Assembly (NCBI GenBank): GCA_036877525.1
Contig: JAZGTH010000008.1
Location: 11,376,001 to 11,440,000, forward strand
DNA from: Chromobotia macracanthus
Taxonomy: Eukaryota > Chordata > Actinopteri > Cypriniformes > Botiidae
Reading direction: 5' to 3'
Length of the DNA: 64,000 bases
Shown: positions 38,873-51,329 of the stretch, in pieces
Layout of the letters: each line of letters opens with the position of its first letter
Numbering within the stretch: the stretch's first letter is position 1
Position numbers and translations under genes: made by a program
The notes under the pieces: model-generated
The model's input: the letters and a program-made list of their open reading frames with translations, nothing else
Told to the model about the DNA's origin: nothing
The model's database searches: none

Positions 38873-39630
38873 TGAGTTCTAATCTGATTGGTTGGTTTTA
38901 TACAGGTTTTTTACAAGTACCAGTCTTCTACAACAAACAGTTCTGAGGAACTAGTCACTGGATATGTCAAGGATTAGCAGGTTAGTGGCATCAAATCTTT
39001 AAATGTTTTAGCATCAACAAGTGTACCTTGTATACATTGTAACAAAGTATGTGTGTACATGTGTTTTACTCTACAACGTCCCGTCCCACTTACCCTGTAC
39101 CAAGGTGTCTCTGGTTGCGAGTGTCCTCATATCAGGGTTCGGATGGCTGCTTGGGTTAATGCCTCACAGCTCAGCTCATACATACGTAAGGACCAGCTGT
39201 TCCACCGGGCTCTCTTATCCCCGTGGTAAATTCGTCCTGATGATCCGCACCTTCAGCCCCCTACCCGGCCACCCCTCATCCCTTCAGTCTCTCCTCCAAT
39301 CACTTTGCTGAGAGTCTCTCCAGTGTCACATCTGGACAGGAGCCACTGCCACTGCCTGGCTTTACACAGATGGCTCAGAGTCTGTGCCAGCCGGTGCATT
39401 GTGGGTAATCACTTTGACCAGGCTAGAGGGCACCAACAGAGGGTCAGTGTATTTCTCATCTGCCAGTACCAGGTCTCATCAAGGGCATATACAGAAATTA
39501 ACCCCAAAAGAGTAAAGGATAATTACAGTGTAAAGGGCAGCCAGAAGTGTCATGGTTCACTTGGTGTCCTAGATGAGGTAAGACATGACCGATGAAAAAA
39601 ATAGTTGTTTTTTCAGTTACCATAACTATT

Positions 39631-39781
39631 TACATTACATTTACGCATTTGGCAGACACTTTTATTCAAAGTGACTTACAGTGCATTTAAGCTATACAAA
39701 TTATATGTGTTCTCTAGGAATCGAACCCATGACCTTTGTTTTGTTAATGTAATGCTCTACTGATTGTGTTACACTACAGGA
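39631..39781 (-). mobile_element. tRNA-derived SINE, full structure
   Basis: Minus strand: an A-box-like AATCAGTAGAGCATTACA, a B box GGGTTCGATTCC (39717-39728), and a 3' tail TGTAAGTCACTTTGAATAA then AAGTGTCTGCCAAATGCG followed by TAAATGTAAATG repeats. This tail type is very common in teleost SINEs and is presumably shared with a partner LINE. Confidence 0.85.
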
Positions 39782-39819
39782 ATGTGAATGTAGCATGTCA
39801 CAGTGTAGTGGCACAGTAT

Positions 39820-39895
39820 TTCGATCAGGATTTGAACCCAGGCCTCCTCGCACACTAATGTGCAGTTTCTTTCAGTAAACCAACAACCACTGAGT
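39820..39895 (-). mobile_element. tRNA-like SINE or tRNA pseudogene fragment
   Basis: Minus strand: GGTTTACTGAAAGAAACTGC followed by GGGTTCAAATCC (B box, 39828-39839), spaced like a tRNA with a long variable arm. It lies just 40 bp from the SINE at 39631, in the same orientation. Confidence 0.5.
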
Positions 39896-41620
39896 ACCAT
39901 TAATTTTCATGAAAAACAGAAATTCTATTTAAAATTAGTCGTTCTACTTAAAAAAAAAAATGGGTGAATAGAAGCTGAGAAAACATTTAATAATGAATTA
40001 TGTGCGAAAATTCGACTTGATTGAAATGATTAAATTTAGACTTGTAATCAGATCATTTCTGTCAGAGCATTTTCAACCATAACTATTTTTTACTCACAAG
40101 AAAGGTTTTTATTTTCTCTCAGCGCAGCCCTATACTGCAACCACCTACAGCATTTTAAGGAGAATAATGCTCAATTTCATCATATGATTTCAGATGAAAT
40201 AAACATTAAACTGACAGTTTTCAACTTTCTTGCATTATCCACAAACCCACAGACCACTTCTTGAATTAACTGCAGGTTGGGTCATAAGTACAACTTAAGA
40301 CAAACAACTTTGGAGTCGAGCGGCATAATTCACCAGAAACAGACTTGAGCAGCCTTCTATAGCTTGATGCTTTACTAAGCATAAAGAGTATGTGTTTTAA
40401 TGAATGGATTTTCAGAAGTGGCCTCTGATGACTCCAGCACAAATGTTGAGGACTGGTGGCAGATGCCCGCTGAAGAGAGTGAGACAGCACAGACGCCCTG
40501 AGATCATTAGAGACGCAGAACTTATAAATCATTCCAGATAGTGAAGAGAGCCAGATCTTTATTGTTCAAGACTTCAGCACCATTTGAACCTCGAAAAATG
40601 AAGTAAAGGGGTTTTACATGTGTGCTGTGCCACTGCGAGAGGCTACATGAAAATAAACAAGACTGTGTGTGCGAAAAGACCTTCAGAGGCGATTTGTGAA
40701 CTTCACAGCATAGATCTGGTTTTGTAAAACTCTCTAATTTGATGTCGGGGTCACATAGGCCTGGCATCAATACCACAAGAACTGAAACTAATAGACTGTG
40801 TACAATAATGTATACAAATGTTATAGAATAACACTTGCCAAAGCTCACATGCAATACATGCCCTTTATCTGCTTTACATGTGTTGTTGTTGACCTCAGCA
40901 TGACTGTCAACATTACTGCGCTGAAGTTTATTTTATGTATTTCATCTATATATTACTCCGAATGATTTGTACATGTCGGAGAAACTGCACAAATAAACAC
41001 AAGACCTCTTTAGTTTCTGAACACAGTGTACTAATTTAACAGAACAGCTTTGGACCGTCTCGAAACATAGACCTGACTCATAAACAGGCTGCAACACAAA
41101 TAAATGATGTTTAAAAAAACACATCATTATTTTTGCTCATTATTTCGCAGGCACTATCTATCCCTGGAGATGTCCAGGACAATTACCACAGAGCCAGATT
41201 CTCTCTGGAGCCGCGTGACAAAGCGCTGTACTCAGGGGCACGCCGGTCAGTCGGGGAAATCAGCAATTGTTCAGTTCTTGGATTGTTTCTCCAGGTGTTG
41301 AACTCCAGAGCTTTTGGTTACTGGCGTAGGATGCACAGTGCTCTAATGCGCTGTGTATAGCGGTAAGTGTTTGTCCACAGGGTCAAAAAACTGAGGTCAA
41401 GCTTACAGGTGTGGGCCAGGTGCCATATGCTGTTCATCCAAGGATGAGCCAAATAGCTTCTCTCTCAAACACCTCCAGCTGTTCCAGCTAACACTGCTGG
41501 CAAACGTGCAAAAGCCCTTCATGAGCCGCACACAGAGACGCTCTCCAACAGAACAATGACACGCTGTTGAAGACGTGTCAAGACATTGGTCTGTCATTAA
41601 CGATGGCAAGTCAGGTAGAA

Positions 41621-41932
41621 CCCAGCTAACAACTTTAGGTTGTAAAAACGTAGTAACAAAAACATAAAAAATATTATATTGAATGTTCTAGGAACGTTCA
41701 GAGCATTACTTTTTTTAGCATTCAGTTTGGTTATTAGAACATCATTCAAACGTTTAATTCTATAACTTTTTAAAATGTCTTTAAGAACATTAAGAATACT
41801 AAATTTAAGAATAATGTTTTTTGATGTATGATATTGAACATTGTAAAACGTTCTACAAACGTTACTGCTAGAATGTTTTTGATACCTTTTAAAGGTCTTT
41901 TAGAGAACGCTGTCCTACCCTGTTAGCTGAGA
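41621..41932 (+). mobile_element. Family A MITE-like copy, near full length
   Basis: Starts CCCAGCTAACAACTTTAGG and ends CCCTGTTAGCTGAG. A short duplication (TTTAAGAACATTAAGAATAC) lies in the CACTAACAACTTAAG region. Confidence 0.85.
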
Positions 41933-42879
41933 AGATATTAAAAAATGCAGTGTGAGCCCGTGTTTTGAAGAAACTTAAAAATAGATTATGATTATTTATT
42001 TATTTTTATGGGTGGATCAATGTGGTCTTGGCATGTACTGTCCCTTCAGGTGTTTTTAACATTCTGGGCATTAAAACAGGCGAGACATTATTGTGCTGTC
42101 ACACAGCAATTCACATACATAAATGCACATCGGCAAAGCAATTTGCAGTTTAAAGGTGTCTCACTACCGTCGTAAATCTACATTTGGTCTGCATATTTGA
42201 ACTGGAGAGGAAAACGTGTGTGAGGTATTTGTCTGGCTTCAAGCTTCAGGGTAGCAGTACGTTGCTGTCTCACAAACCAACCATCATTCCCATAACAAAA
42301 AGGATTACTGGAGATATTTCTGACTTGTGTTGTTTTCAGTTCAGTTCAGCTACCATCACACACCACTAAAAGATTGTGAGATCATTTCAACCTAATTTCT
42401 GAAGTTGTCATTTCTGAGAATTTAACAAGCATTTCTGTCCGAAGTGATTTTGAATTTTCAGTAAGCAGTATGAACAGAAACTGTATGAAATGCCAGTTGT
42501 CATTAATCTACATTCTGTGATTTATTAGCTGTCAATCAGTTATATTTGGCCTCACTCAGAAAAGTGGCAAATAATAATTGAATTTGACTGTTCTGAGTTT
42601 ATAGAGTTTTTAAATTAAACTGATAGGATAAAAGAGGCAGAGCCTGCACAAAATAATATAGAATATAATTAAAATGTTGCAAAGCTTTTGTATTTGCTAT
42701 TGTTATCTGTCACTATGGTTACATGTGTTACTCAAGGCTATAGTGTGTTGGAGAAAGGGAACTGAAAGAAATACGGATAAAAAATACGAATTTAAAAGGA
42801 TGTCTTGGTGCTGCACAAATAAATTTTGCTAGGGTAACATTTCTTACCTAGTAGGAGGCTGAATTAAGCTTGTGGTGCC

Positions 42880-42945
42880 ATCTGATGTAGTGCAGTGGAT
42901 TTCAATCTCCTAAAAGACAGACATTGCCGGTTCAAATCGGAGCCA
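42880..42945 (+). mobile_element. Possible tRNA-derived SINE fragment
   Basis: GTAGTGCAGTGGATTTCAAT resembles an A box region and GGTTCAAATCGG (42929-42940) a B box, at near-tRNA spacing. No tail is recognised, so this could also be chance. Confidence 0.35.
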
Positions 42946-44269
42946 ATCTGTCCACAGCTTCACAAAAGCTCATGTCACATCCCTACCCTGCTATTAGCCG
43001 AGCCCCACACATAACGTAACAAAGCCTCGTCCAACAAGCCCTAGCTGAAACAGGTACAGTGCACACCACCAGGCCATGTCAAGATGCCCCAGCACAGCAT
43101 CTCATTCACCTGACCTTCATCCATGCCCCGGTAAAGTGGAAAATGCCAAGCAGGTGCACAAAAACTTTCAGTTTTTTTCACACACCCATGTGCCAGAGTA
43201 CAGCACTGTGTTCATTGAGGCTTAAACACCAAAAAGAAAGAGGTACAATTTGGTTTCTCTTGCACATTTGTTCTGCATCCATTCAATAAACAGTCCACTG
43301 ACTGCGGAAAGACGAGCTGTTTCTGAAGTCTGTAAAAAGGGCATTTTAGATTTGTCTGAACCTGGAACATTAAACACGTTTGTCTTCCATCCGTCAATGT
43401 CAGAGTAATCATCTGTTCAAACGTCTGCTGTCCTCCAGAAAGCCAGGATTGTGTTTGTTCATTAATCATTTTAATCAGAACACACACACACGCTCCCAAA
43501 CTGACCACTCAACAGACAGCAAAATATTTCGCAGTTTTAGTTAAAGTTGAATGATGTTCATAACTAAAGTGTTGTGTGTTGAGTTTACATACCTAAATAT
43601 ATTAGTATGTTCAATTTAAACCACACACGATGAACTTTGTACAAAATATAATCCTTATATCAACGTTATTTCACTAAATAATAGTACTTTCAATAAAAGA
43701 CTCACCTTTTAATAACTTAGCGATGTTTGTTTGTATTGGTGAGTTTATAGTAACGAACAGTAATGAATTACAATGCGATTTGCCCAGTCAGGATACTCAT
43801 TTAGGGAAAGGTTAGAATAATTCTGCTTTGGCTTGGGTAGGCCTGTCAAATTAAATCACTAAGTAAATGTATGTTTGTGCTGTTTTCTATATAACCAGTC
43901 CTATTGAAGAAAATTGGTGAGATAAAGGATAAACGGTCAGCATGTTTTCTTATTTTCATTGAGTTAACTTACTTTTTCCCTCCAAATAAGTCAGGCTTCA
44001 TTTAGATTTGTTTCTCTCTTTTAGCCACCATTAGGCAGCATCGTTTATTAGTTCCTGAATATCCTCTTAATACTGCTGCTGTCATTTTTGTTGTTCCAAG
44101 CTCGCATTTATTTATTCATTTGTTTGTTTTTGCTCGACTCATTTATTCTTGTATCCGTTTGCCAGCGCTGCCGCTGCAGCTGAATACAGTACTTTTCCCT
44201 CTTTTCTGTCTTTCACAGTAAACTCTCTCTGTCCTTCTGTTCAGTCACACAAACACACGTAATTCTTCT

Positions 44270-44400
44270 TAATGTGACAAATGAACTGCTCTAATCTCCA
44301 GCAAGCCTCTCGCGTTCATCTGCGCTAAATGAAAGCTTTTATGCAAATGAAATATTTTAGGAGGGGTACGGGTTATTTTCCATCCAAAAAGCACGGTAGC
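44270..44400. promoter_or_regulatory. Possible conserved non-coding element with octamer site
   Basis: Contains a perfect POU octamer ATGCAAAT at 44341-44348 followed by GAAATATTTTAGG, in a short repeat-free block. Confidence 0.25.
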
Positions 44401-44715
44401 TACTTGTAAGCCAGATTTGAAGTTGACAGGAAAACAAGTGTCAGTGGGCACGTTAAATCTTGGCATCCATGACATCTCTTCTAAACTTTCTTAGTGGAGT
44501 TATTCAAATGCGTACTTCATGACATCTTAAAGCTTGTTAAATGTCTCACAGGTGCTTTAATGGTGATTCACCTGTTTGTACCGTAAACAGGCGCAGTGCA
44601 GCCGACTTGAAACGGCCAGATGAGCTGGGCACCCAGATAACGGCCATCTTCCATGAGACACGCTCGACAGAAAACAGGCTAAATTATGCACAGTAATACA
44701 CAGGGCCCATTCATC

Positions 44716-44994
44716 CCCAGCTAACAATTTTAGTTTGTATGAACGTTTCCCTGTGGTTTCCATTAAGTAACAAAAGCATTAAAAATGTTATTTTGAAAGG
44801 TATAGGGATGTTTAAAATGTCCAGTTTGTGGTAACGTTGTATTAACGTTATTATTGGGTTATTGGACTGTTACTCAAACATGTTTTTTGAACATGTTCCA
44901 TTAACTACTTAAGAATATCTTTTTTGATACGTGATGCTTAAAAACGTTGTACCAACGTTACTGCAGGAACGTTTTGCTAACTTTGAGAGAATCA
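44716..44994 (+). mobile_element. Family A MITE-like copy, right end lost
   Basis: Starts CCCAGCTAACAATTTTAG and runs to AACTTTGAGAGAATC, where the family sequence stops and unrelated sequence begins. Confidence 0.8.
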
Positions 44995-45570
44995 GGAGGA
45001 ACCGGGCACCCAGTTAACACCCGTGAGACGTGCTCGGCTGAACACTTACTCTATCAGCACGGTGACGCGCATCAATCACGCATAAGCGAAACGCCCAGAT
45101 CGGCGTCCGAAACAATTTCCTCCCTATAGCTTGTAGGGAATTACATTACAGAGAGAAGCATTTAAACATTTACAACAATACATCACAATATACGGCGCTG
45201 TCACCGCAGAGCCATGAGCCATATTGCGGGCCCTCCGGAATGACAAACCTTCCGTCTGCAGTATTTACGACGACGCATTGTTCTTCTTTACACTTGCGAG
45301 GCATAACCAACCCAGCATATGACAAACACCTTTCTCTCCTCCTCTGTTAGATCTGCAGTGTTCATAATGCATCAGCAGACCGGTGGAGAGAGAGAGCTGT
45401 CACAGACATGCGGCCTCACAGCCGTGGATACATCCATAATGTGAGGAGCAGTGGGCCAAGCACATCCCAGCATCCTCCTCTTCATCACAAATTCCAACAC
45501 AAGCGCCTCTGCCAGCAGTTCTGCAGAGATCCTGATTCAAAATCCAACCAAGCAGTAGGACGGGACCTTA

Positions 45571-45824
45571 CCCAGCTAACAGGGAACATTCTCAGAATAT
45601 GTGTTCTTTCAATGTTATCAAAACGTTCTTGCCGTGGTGTTAGTAGAACATTTTATATATATATATATATTACACGTCATATATCAACTTTATTCTTTAG
45701 TAATTTGTGAAACATTTCAAAAACGTTACAGGATTTAAAAAAAATGTTTAAATAATGTTCTTATAACCAGCCTGGACGTTTTAAATGTACCTAGGTTACT
45801 TAATGGAAACATTGTTAGCTGGGT
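45571..45824 (-). mobile_element. Family A MITE-like copy, reverse, both ends intact
   Basis: Starts CCCAGCTAACAGGGAAC and ends CATTGTTAGCTGGG: perfect 11-bp inverted ends CCCAGCTAACA / TGTTAGCTGGG. It carries a TATATATATATAT run and an internal deletion. Confidence 0.9.
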
Positions 45825-46389
45825 AGATTTTTGGAGAAAATACTGGAGCAAATGTGTGTTTGGTTGTTGCCTTGTGAATTCCAAGGTGTTTTAAATAATG
45901 AAAAACATCTGAGGTCTGACAGATGGAGTGTTTTATCATCAATTATAAAAACAGTCCAGTCCAGCCTTCAAATTTGATTGGTCATATTTTGTGCAACAAC
46001 TCGGGACATTTCACTGTATCACTCCGCTTGTCTGTGTTCTCCCCATTCCAGATCAGAGAATGTGGGCAATGTGACCAGAAAGCGGAGCGGGTTGGTGATT
46101 TGGATTGGTCTGAGGTTGGTTCATATTGCTTAAATATTCAGTGTTTAATTATGACTGTTTTTGGATGTTGGATTTGACAGAAAGCGCCTCCACGCTAGCC
46201 ATGTGGCGTAACACACGAGATCATTTTCTGCTCCAGTATCTCTGCGTAGGGCCATCAGGATGTGATTTGGTCTAGAAATCACACACCCACATACACACAC
46301 GAACACACTGACTTCTCTTTCCTGTTTGTTGCTTTCTCTGTCTGTTACACACCGAACATACTTCCTCTTTTCAATGCACCATACCAGCT

Positions 46390-46860
46390 GCAGCTTTCCC
46401 ACCCATGCCACGGGCGCATGCCCTGCAAATTGAACGGTTTAAAGGCAACATGGTCTACCATCTGGGTTGGGAGGTATTTATGCAATTCGGCTCAGAATTA
46501 ACGACACCCCGGGACTCCAAAATGGATGAAATCATTATCAAAAATCTGATCTTGATGGTCAGACGTCGGCCCGTCTCTTGCATGCCAGGGGAGGGCGTTC
46601 GATAAGCACATGGTTGGTAATGAAGACGAGAGCTCTTTTATATTTGAAGGGCCTAAGTTCCTGAACTAATGAGCAGGTTCCAAATTGTACGATCGTCTCT
46701 TCCACCTCCTCCAAGATCACTCCAGTTAATTTGTCCTCGTGAATGCTGTTCTTTCTGTGAGATGCATTATGCATCGCTTCATGATGAATGAACGAGCACT
46801 AAAATAGTTCCAGCATCGTGAAGGTGATCGCATGACTGCAGCTCCGTGTTATCAGATGCC
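46390..46860. promoter_or_regulatory. Possible conserved non-coding element
   Basis: Long repeat-free block with CAGCTGCAG, TTATGCAATTCGG and a palindromic ATGCATTATGCAT (46762-46774) followed by CGCTTCATGATGAATG. Composition differs from the AT-rich flanks. Confidence 0.3.
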
Positions 46861-47277
46861 TAATGATTAAGTTTCATATCAGATTTATTCGCCAAACAAC
46901 AATGCTGCTGTCGGAGCGATGGAGCTTGTGGATTATATGGCTCGGGCTTTCTGTTGACATGGAGCATCAGGAAGAGAGAGAGAGAAGGATGTGCCATGAG
47001 TAACCTGATCTGCACTGTAGCCTGTAAGACACATTGTGTTTTGTGAGCAATCACAGAGGTTCCTCCGTTCACCTGTCAGTCATGATCACTGTGAGCCACA
47101 AACATAGCTTAACACCAACTGGAACATGATCCAGGTTCTCAACTTTCAAACTTCAAAATGAAGGTGCTTCTCGATGCCATAGAAGAACCAGTTCTGGCTG
47201 CATGGGTTAAATAATGATAACATTTTTATTTTTGGGTAAACTTCAACCATTAAGTCTTTGGCATGGGAGCGCATGCG

Positions 47278-47632
47278 CAGCTAACAATTTTAGGTTGTAA
47301 GAACGTTTTCCTAACATTTCCATTAAGTAACAAAACTGTTAATAATGTTATCCTGAAAGCTGTAGAAGCATTTAAAATGTCCAGTTTTTAGACTTTGTAT
47401 TAATATTATTATATTTAATATTATAATATTTAATATTATTATTAATTATTATTGTTTATAAGAACCTTGTTCAAAAATGTTTTAATTCTGTAACTTTTTA
47501 AAAACTCCACTAATAACTTAAGAATAATATTTTTGATATATAATACAATATAAAAAAGGTTCTACTGCAAGAACTTTGATCACTCTGAGGGAATGTTAGC
47601 CAACGTGCTGAGAACATTTCCTGTTAGCTGGG
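47278..47632 (+). mobile_element. Family A MITE-like copy, near full length
   Basis: Starts CAGCTAACAATTTTAGG and ends TTCCTGTTAGCTGGG. The middle holds an expanded A/T tract (repeated ATTTAATATTATAATA-like units) not seen in other copies. Confidence 0.85.
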
Positions 47633-48529
47633 TGTACTTCCTTCCTTCTAGAGCCAATTAGCTTGCGTTTTAACTCCTGTATTGACTGAAGAAGAAGAAA
47701 ATGAATCGGGTGTGGAGGGTTATTTGGAGATAATGGTTACACGGTAATATGCATTCATTTACACCGAAAACATCCACTCCAAACTGCTGCTTCCAATGGC
47801 AGTTTCATCTGGGCCCTGCGTTGTTAGCTTAGCATCACTTTGTCTCTCTGTTTGTCTCCTGCTGATTTGCTTTGATAGTGAGTCCACCGGGGCCGAGGCT
47901 GGCCTGTCTCATCAACTCGTTTTGCCTTTCATTGTCATCATGGGAGCTTTCAAAGGGCACAGGCCCACCAATCAGAGCGGAGACATCGCGCAGAGCGTAA
48001 ACGGCTTTGTTAGCATCTCTGCTTTTTTCTTTTATGGGTTGCAGGCCTCAGACAGACTGTAAGTTTATTTGTAATATGTTATGAGGAAAGGGGAAAGATA
48101 AAAACACACACCGAGATGCGACTCAGACACTTTAATGATACCATAAGGGGTGATGAGAAGATCTAAAGAACCATGTCAAGCTGATCATTTAGACTGTAGC
48201 CAATGCTATAGACCGTTTCCTTTCTCAGTTTCCTTTTGAACATATCATTGATGGATGGGTTTTAAGACAACTTTACTGAGTGGACATACTCGGGTCGAGC
48301 TCTAGAATATTGTATTGGGTTGAAACTCTAAGTGGGAGATTTCAGATACTGTTGTGGACAACAGGGGCCTTCAATTCAAAACAGCTGAGACGCACTGATT
48401 TAACACAGAACCTTTGTCTACCTTTTTCCTCATTTCTATAATTATAGCCCAATCTTTGAGTTTAAAGTGTGAAAAAAGACCTGGCATAACATAACCTGCC
48501 TGTGTGAAGAGTTTTACGTTGAGAAAATC

Positions 48530-48900
48530 TTTTCAGGCATCGTTCGTTCTGTGCTGCGTGCTAATGCTTGCGACGTGCCGCGCTATCTTCCTAATTACCA
48601 GAGACATCGTGCTGTCAGCAGTGTCGTGCCAGGCTAGAAACTCCTCAGAGGAGTGACAGCCACCGTGTCAGCCCGTTTGCCGAGACACGAACGCCAGCGT
48701 CCCGAGATAAAGGGAATTAAAATCCTGTCAAAGCCCCATAGAGGGTCACTTGGGCCAAAACAAAAGTGTGATGATCGGGCGGCTTTAATTACCTCGTGTT
48801 GTTGTTTGCTTTAGCATTCCGTTACAAAGCAAAACTTAATTAGATGGCTCAGGATGTGATCTCCTGGAGAGCAGCACAAGTGTCAACACAAAGTTTAAAG
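48530..48900. promoter_or_regulatory. Possible conserved non-coding element
   Basis: GC-balanced, repeat-free block with CCTAATTACC, GGGAATTAAAATCC, GGCTTTAATTACC (TAATTAC at 48786-48792), GTTACAAAGC (SOX-like) and CTTAATTAGATGG (48835-48847). Clustered TAAT cores suggest a homeodomain-responsive enhancer. Confidence 0.35.
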
Positions 48901-48986
48901 AGAAAAAACAGGAGCGGAAAGCAGTAAGTAAATCTGATGATGCGTCTTCAGTTTGCATTCCAGATATTGGTGCCTGAAGGGAAATG

Positions 48987-49010
48987 AGTGTGTGTGTGTG
49001 TGTGTGTGTG
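48987..49010 (+). repeat. (GT)n microsatellite
   Basis: A perfect GT run of 12 units. Confidence 0.9.
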
Positions 49011-49082
49011 AGGTAACTTCATACTTCTACTAATGACCAGTAACATTGTATACCAAAGAGCTTGGAAGATTCTTCAAACTCT

Positions 49083-49160
49083 TCAATTCAGTTTAATATA
49101 AATTTATTTATATAGTGCTTTTTACGTTGCATTGATGCAAAGCAACTTTACGTGTGAAAA
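49083..49160 (+). mobile_element. Interspersed repeat fragment (TTTATATAGTGCTTTTTAC type)
   Basis: AATTCAGTTTAATATAAATT then TTATATAGTGCTTTTTACG and GCAAAGCAACTTTACG resemble a sequence widely scattered in fish genomes. Class not determined here. Confidence 0.45.
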
Positions 49161-50160
49161 AAACCAGGAAAATTATGAAATATACAAAACACATATAGAA
49201 CACATGGTGTTGCTGCAAACATTATTGTTCTCATAATCTCTATATTAGTAAAACTAATTAGTGGTACTAAGATTGGTTAATCGGTTTATGAATATAAAGA
49301 TGACTGAACTGATGAGAACCACAACACATTCGAACCATTTCAAAAAACTGACATGCGTCCATGGAAAACAATAATTAATACAAAGAATTACAGCACATAC
49401 GTTTGTTTTTTGGAATGCCAGGAAGGTGAGAAATTGATGAATTTCTTTTTGATGAGCTATTCCTACTGTTTTCTCACTGCCATCATTCTGTTCCCATTTA
49501 CATCATCAGCTTTTCTTCCACTGTGCCGGTCGGTCTTCAGACAAGATCACAGAACATTAATTCCAGTGTGGAATGTTCTCATATCGATGGGCGCTTGGAA
49601 CAAAGCAGTCGGACACAGCATGAGAAATGAACCTCCACCTGTGCCTTCTTCTGCTGTGAAGTGTAGGTGACTGTGAGTGCCAGCATCACAAACAACAGCT
49701 TGTAATAGATGTATTTTTAATTATATGAGTCCTTATACCAGCACAGATCAATGCTACTTCCCCCCCTTTAATAATACTGGAGAGAGGGAGGGCGAGAGAT
49801 GTTAATCATAACACTGCCAACACTTCTACTGCTCTTAGTTCACACAAAAACAGATAATCTGAGTAATAATTCAGCATCTGTTTGAATCTGCTGGAATTCG
49901 TACATCATACACTCTCATTATACTCATCATTATACTGCTGATAACTGCTGTCAACACTTTCTATTGGTCCAGGTAAGCATGTGACTCAAGCAGAGCTTTA
50001 ATAGGAGCGTTAAGCGTCTATATGGCTGAGACGTTTGAATAGTGAGTTGAAGTAAATTGTAGACAAAGAGTTACAGAGCGCTGTAACACTGCATGGCTCA
50101 GATAATTGATGACAAAATGTTAACTTTATGACAAAAAAAATGTTAAATGCTCTCTCATTT

Positions 50161-50204
50161 GTAAGTGGCTTTGGATAAAAGCGTGTTAATCAATAAAATG
50201 TAAA
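50161..50204 (+). mobile_element. SINE tail fragment
   Basis: GTAAGTGGCTTTGGATAAAA then GCGTGTTAATC and AATGTAAAT match the 3' tail of the SINE at 39631 (on the opposite strand). No head with A and B boxes is clear upstream. Confidence 0.65.
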
Positions 50205-50519
50205 TTGGTTGAATAATAATTTGATCAAGTTGATATTAAAGTGTCATTTCTGTGCCGCTAGCTTTACTAAACAGAAGTGCAGACGTAACACAGGACATCT
50301 GAGTTTCTCTCTCCATTTTCTATTGGTTGGTCAAACAGTTAGTTCTGCCCCAGACTCACATCACTGGGTTGCTGTCAGTCAGAATTGATACTTGACTTTT
50401 AAGTTCAAATTAAAGCAGTTTAGAAGGGCTCTGACATGATCTTTACAGATCATCAAGCAAGCTGTTTGTCTTCTGCTCTGACATCTCAATTATTATTATA
50501 ATCTCACTGGCTCTCATTT

Positions 50520-50740
50520 GCTGCCCAAAAATTGATTTATTAGTTTGCGGTGTCCTGAAAGAGCAGCACTGAGAGTTACAGGTCGCATTAAGCGAAGACC
50601 TTTGAGCTAAATTAGGGAGAGCGTAAACTCTGCCTCAGATATTTATGAATTGATTTGGCGGTGTCGGGCGATGCTGCTCTTTGCTAATGGCAATAATCCA
50701 TTGGATGGGGTTCATATGTCTACTTCATATTAAGTTTCCT
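50520..50740. promoter_or_regulatory. Possible conserved non-coding element
   Basis: Repeat-free block with AAAAATTGATTTATTAG, GACCTTTGAGCTAAATTAGG (TCF/LEF-like CTTTGA), TATTTATGAATTGATTTGG and GCTAATGGCAATAATCC. Dense AT-core sites in a balanced background. Confidence 0.35.
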
Positions 50741-51329
50741 CACTGCTTACTGACCTTTTCAATTTCTTGTGCATCCGCGATTCTTCACATCTTTGGGCTT
50801 GTCAGGATTCATTATGTTGTGACTGCTGCTTTGTTAGGAGAGAGAGAATCTTTGCAATGAACAGATGTGAGAGAGTGTGTGTGGGTTTGAACTGTGCCGT
50901 TTATAGTGTGTAAAACAAAGGCAGAAAAAATACAAGCCCGGGGGGGTGGGGGTGCTCACCCCATTTGTAACGGATCGCTGATGTGTGTGTGTGAGGGTGT
51001 GTGTTGAATGACTGGGTGGAGATAAACTTAGACCTCACGTTTTGCCCCCTGACAGCAAGTGTTGACCATTTAGCTAATAAATAGTGTCATAAATAATTAT
51101 TAAAGATGCCCAACAAGTTGTTAAGACAGAGCAAAAACACGTCCTAATTCACATACTAAATAATACTGTTTAGTACTGATTAGAATCAGGAAAATGACAA
51201 TGCCTGTGTTACAATGCAGACTGGTAAGAATACACGTCTATGAATTAGCAACCATCCTGAGTTATAAAATGGAGGGGAAAACATTAATTTTCTTTATGAA
51301 AGTTCATTTCACACTTTTTTGATTGGTCA

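Larger units (their letters stand above)
38873..44715. other. Intergenic, no gene seen
   Basis: SINE pieces, one family A copy and ordinary sequence. A GC-richer patch at 39080-39420 has two overlapping frames of about 96 codons that resemble no known protein family. Confidence 0.55.
44995..49082. other. Intergenic, no gene seen
   Basis: Two family A copies and two of the better conserved-element candidates. CpG-containing patch at 45000-45300 without an exon. Confidence 0.55.

Noticed and set aside
39021..39595. Two overlapping frames of 96 codons in a GC-richer patch
   Set aside because: No recognisable domain; a decayed repeat or chance is more likely. Could be an exon, but nothing supports it.
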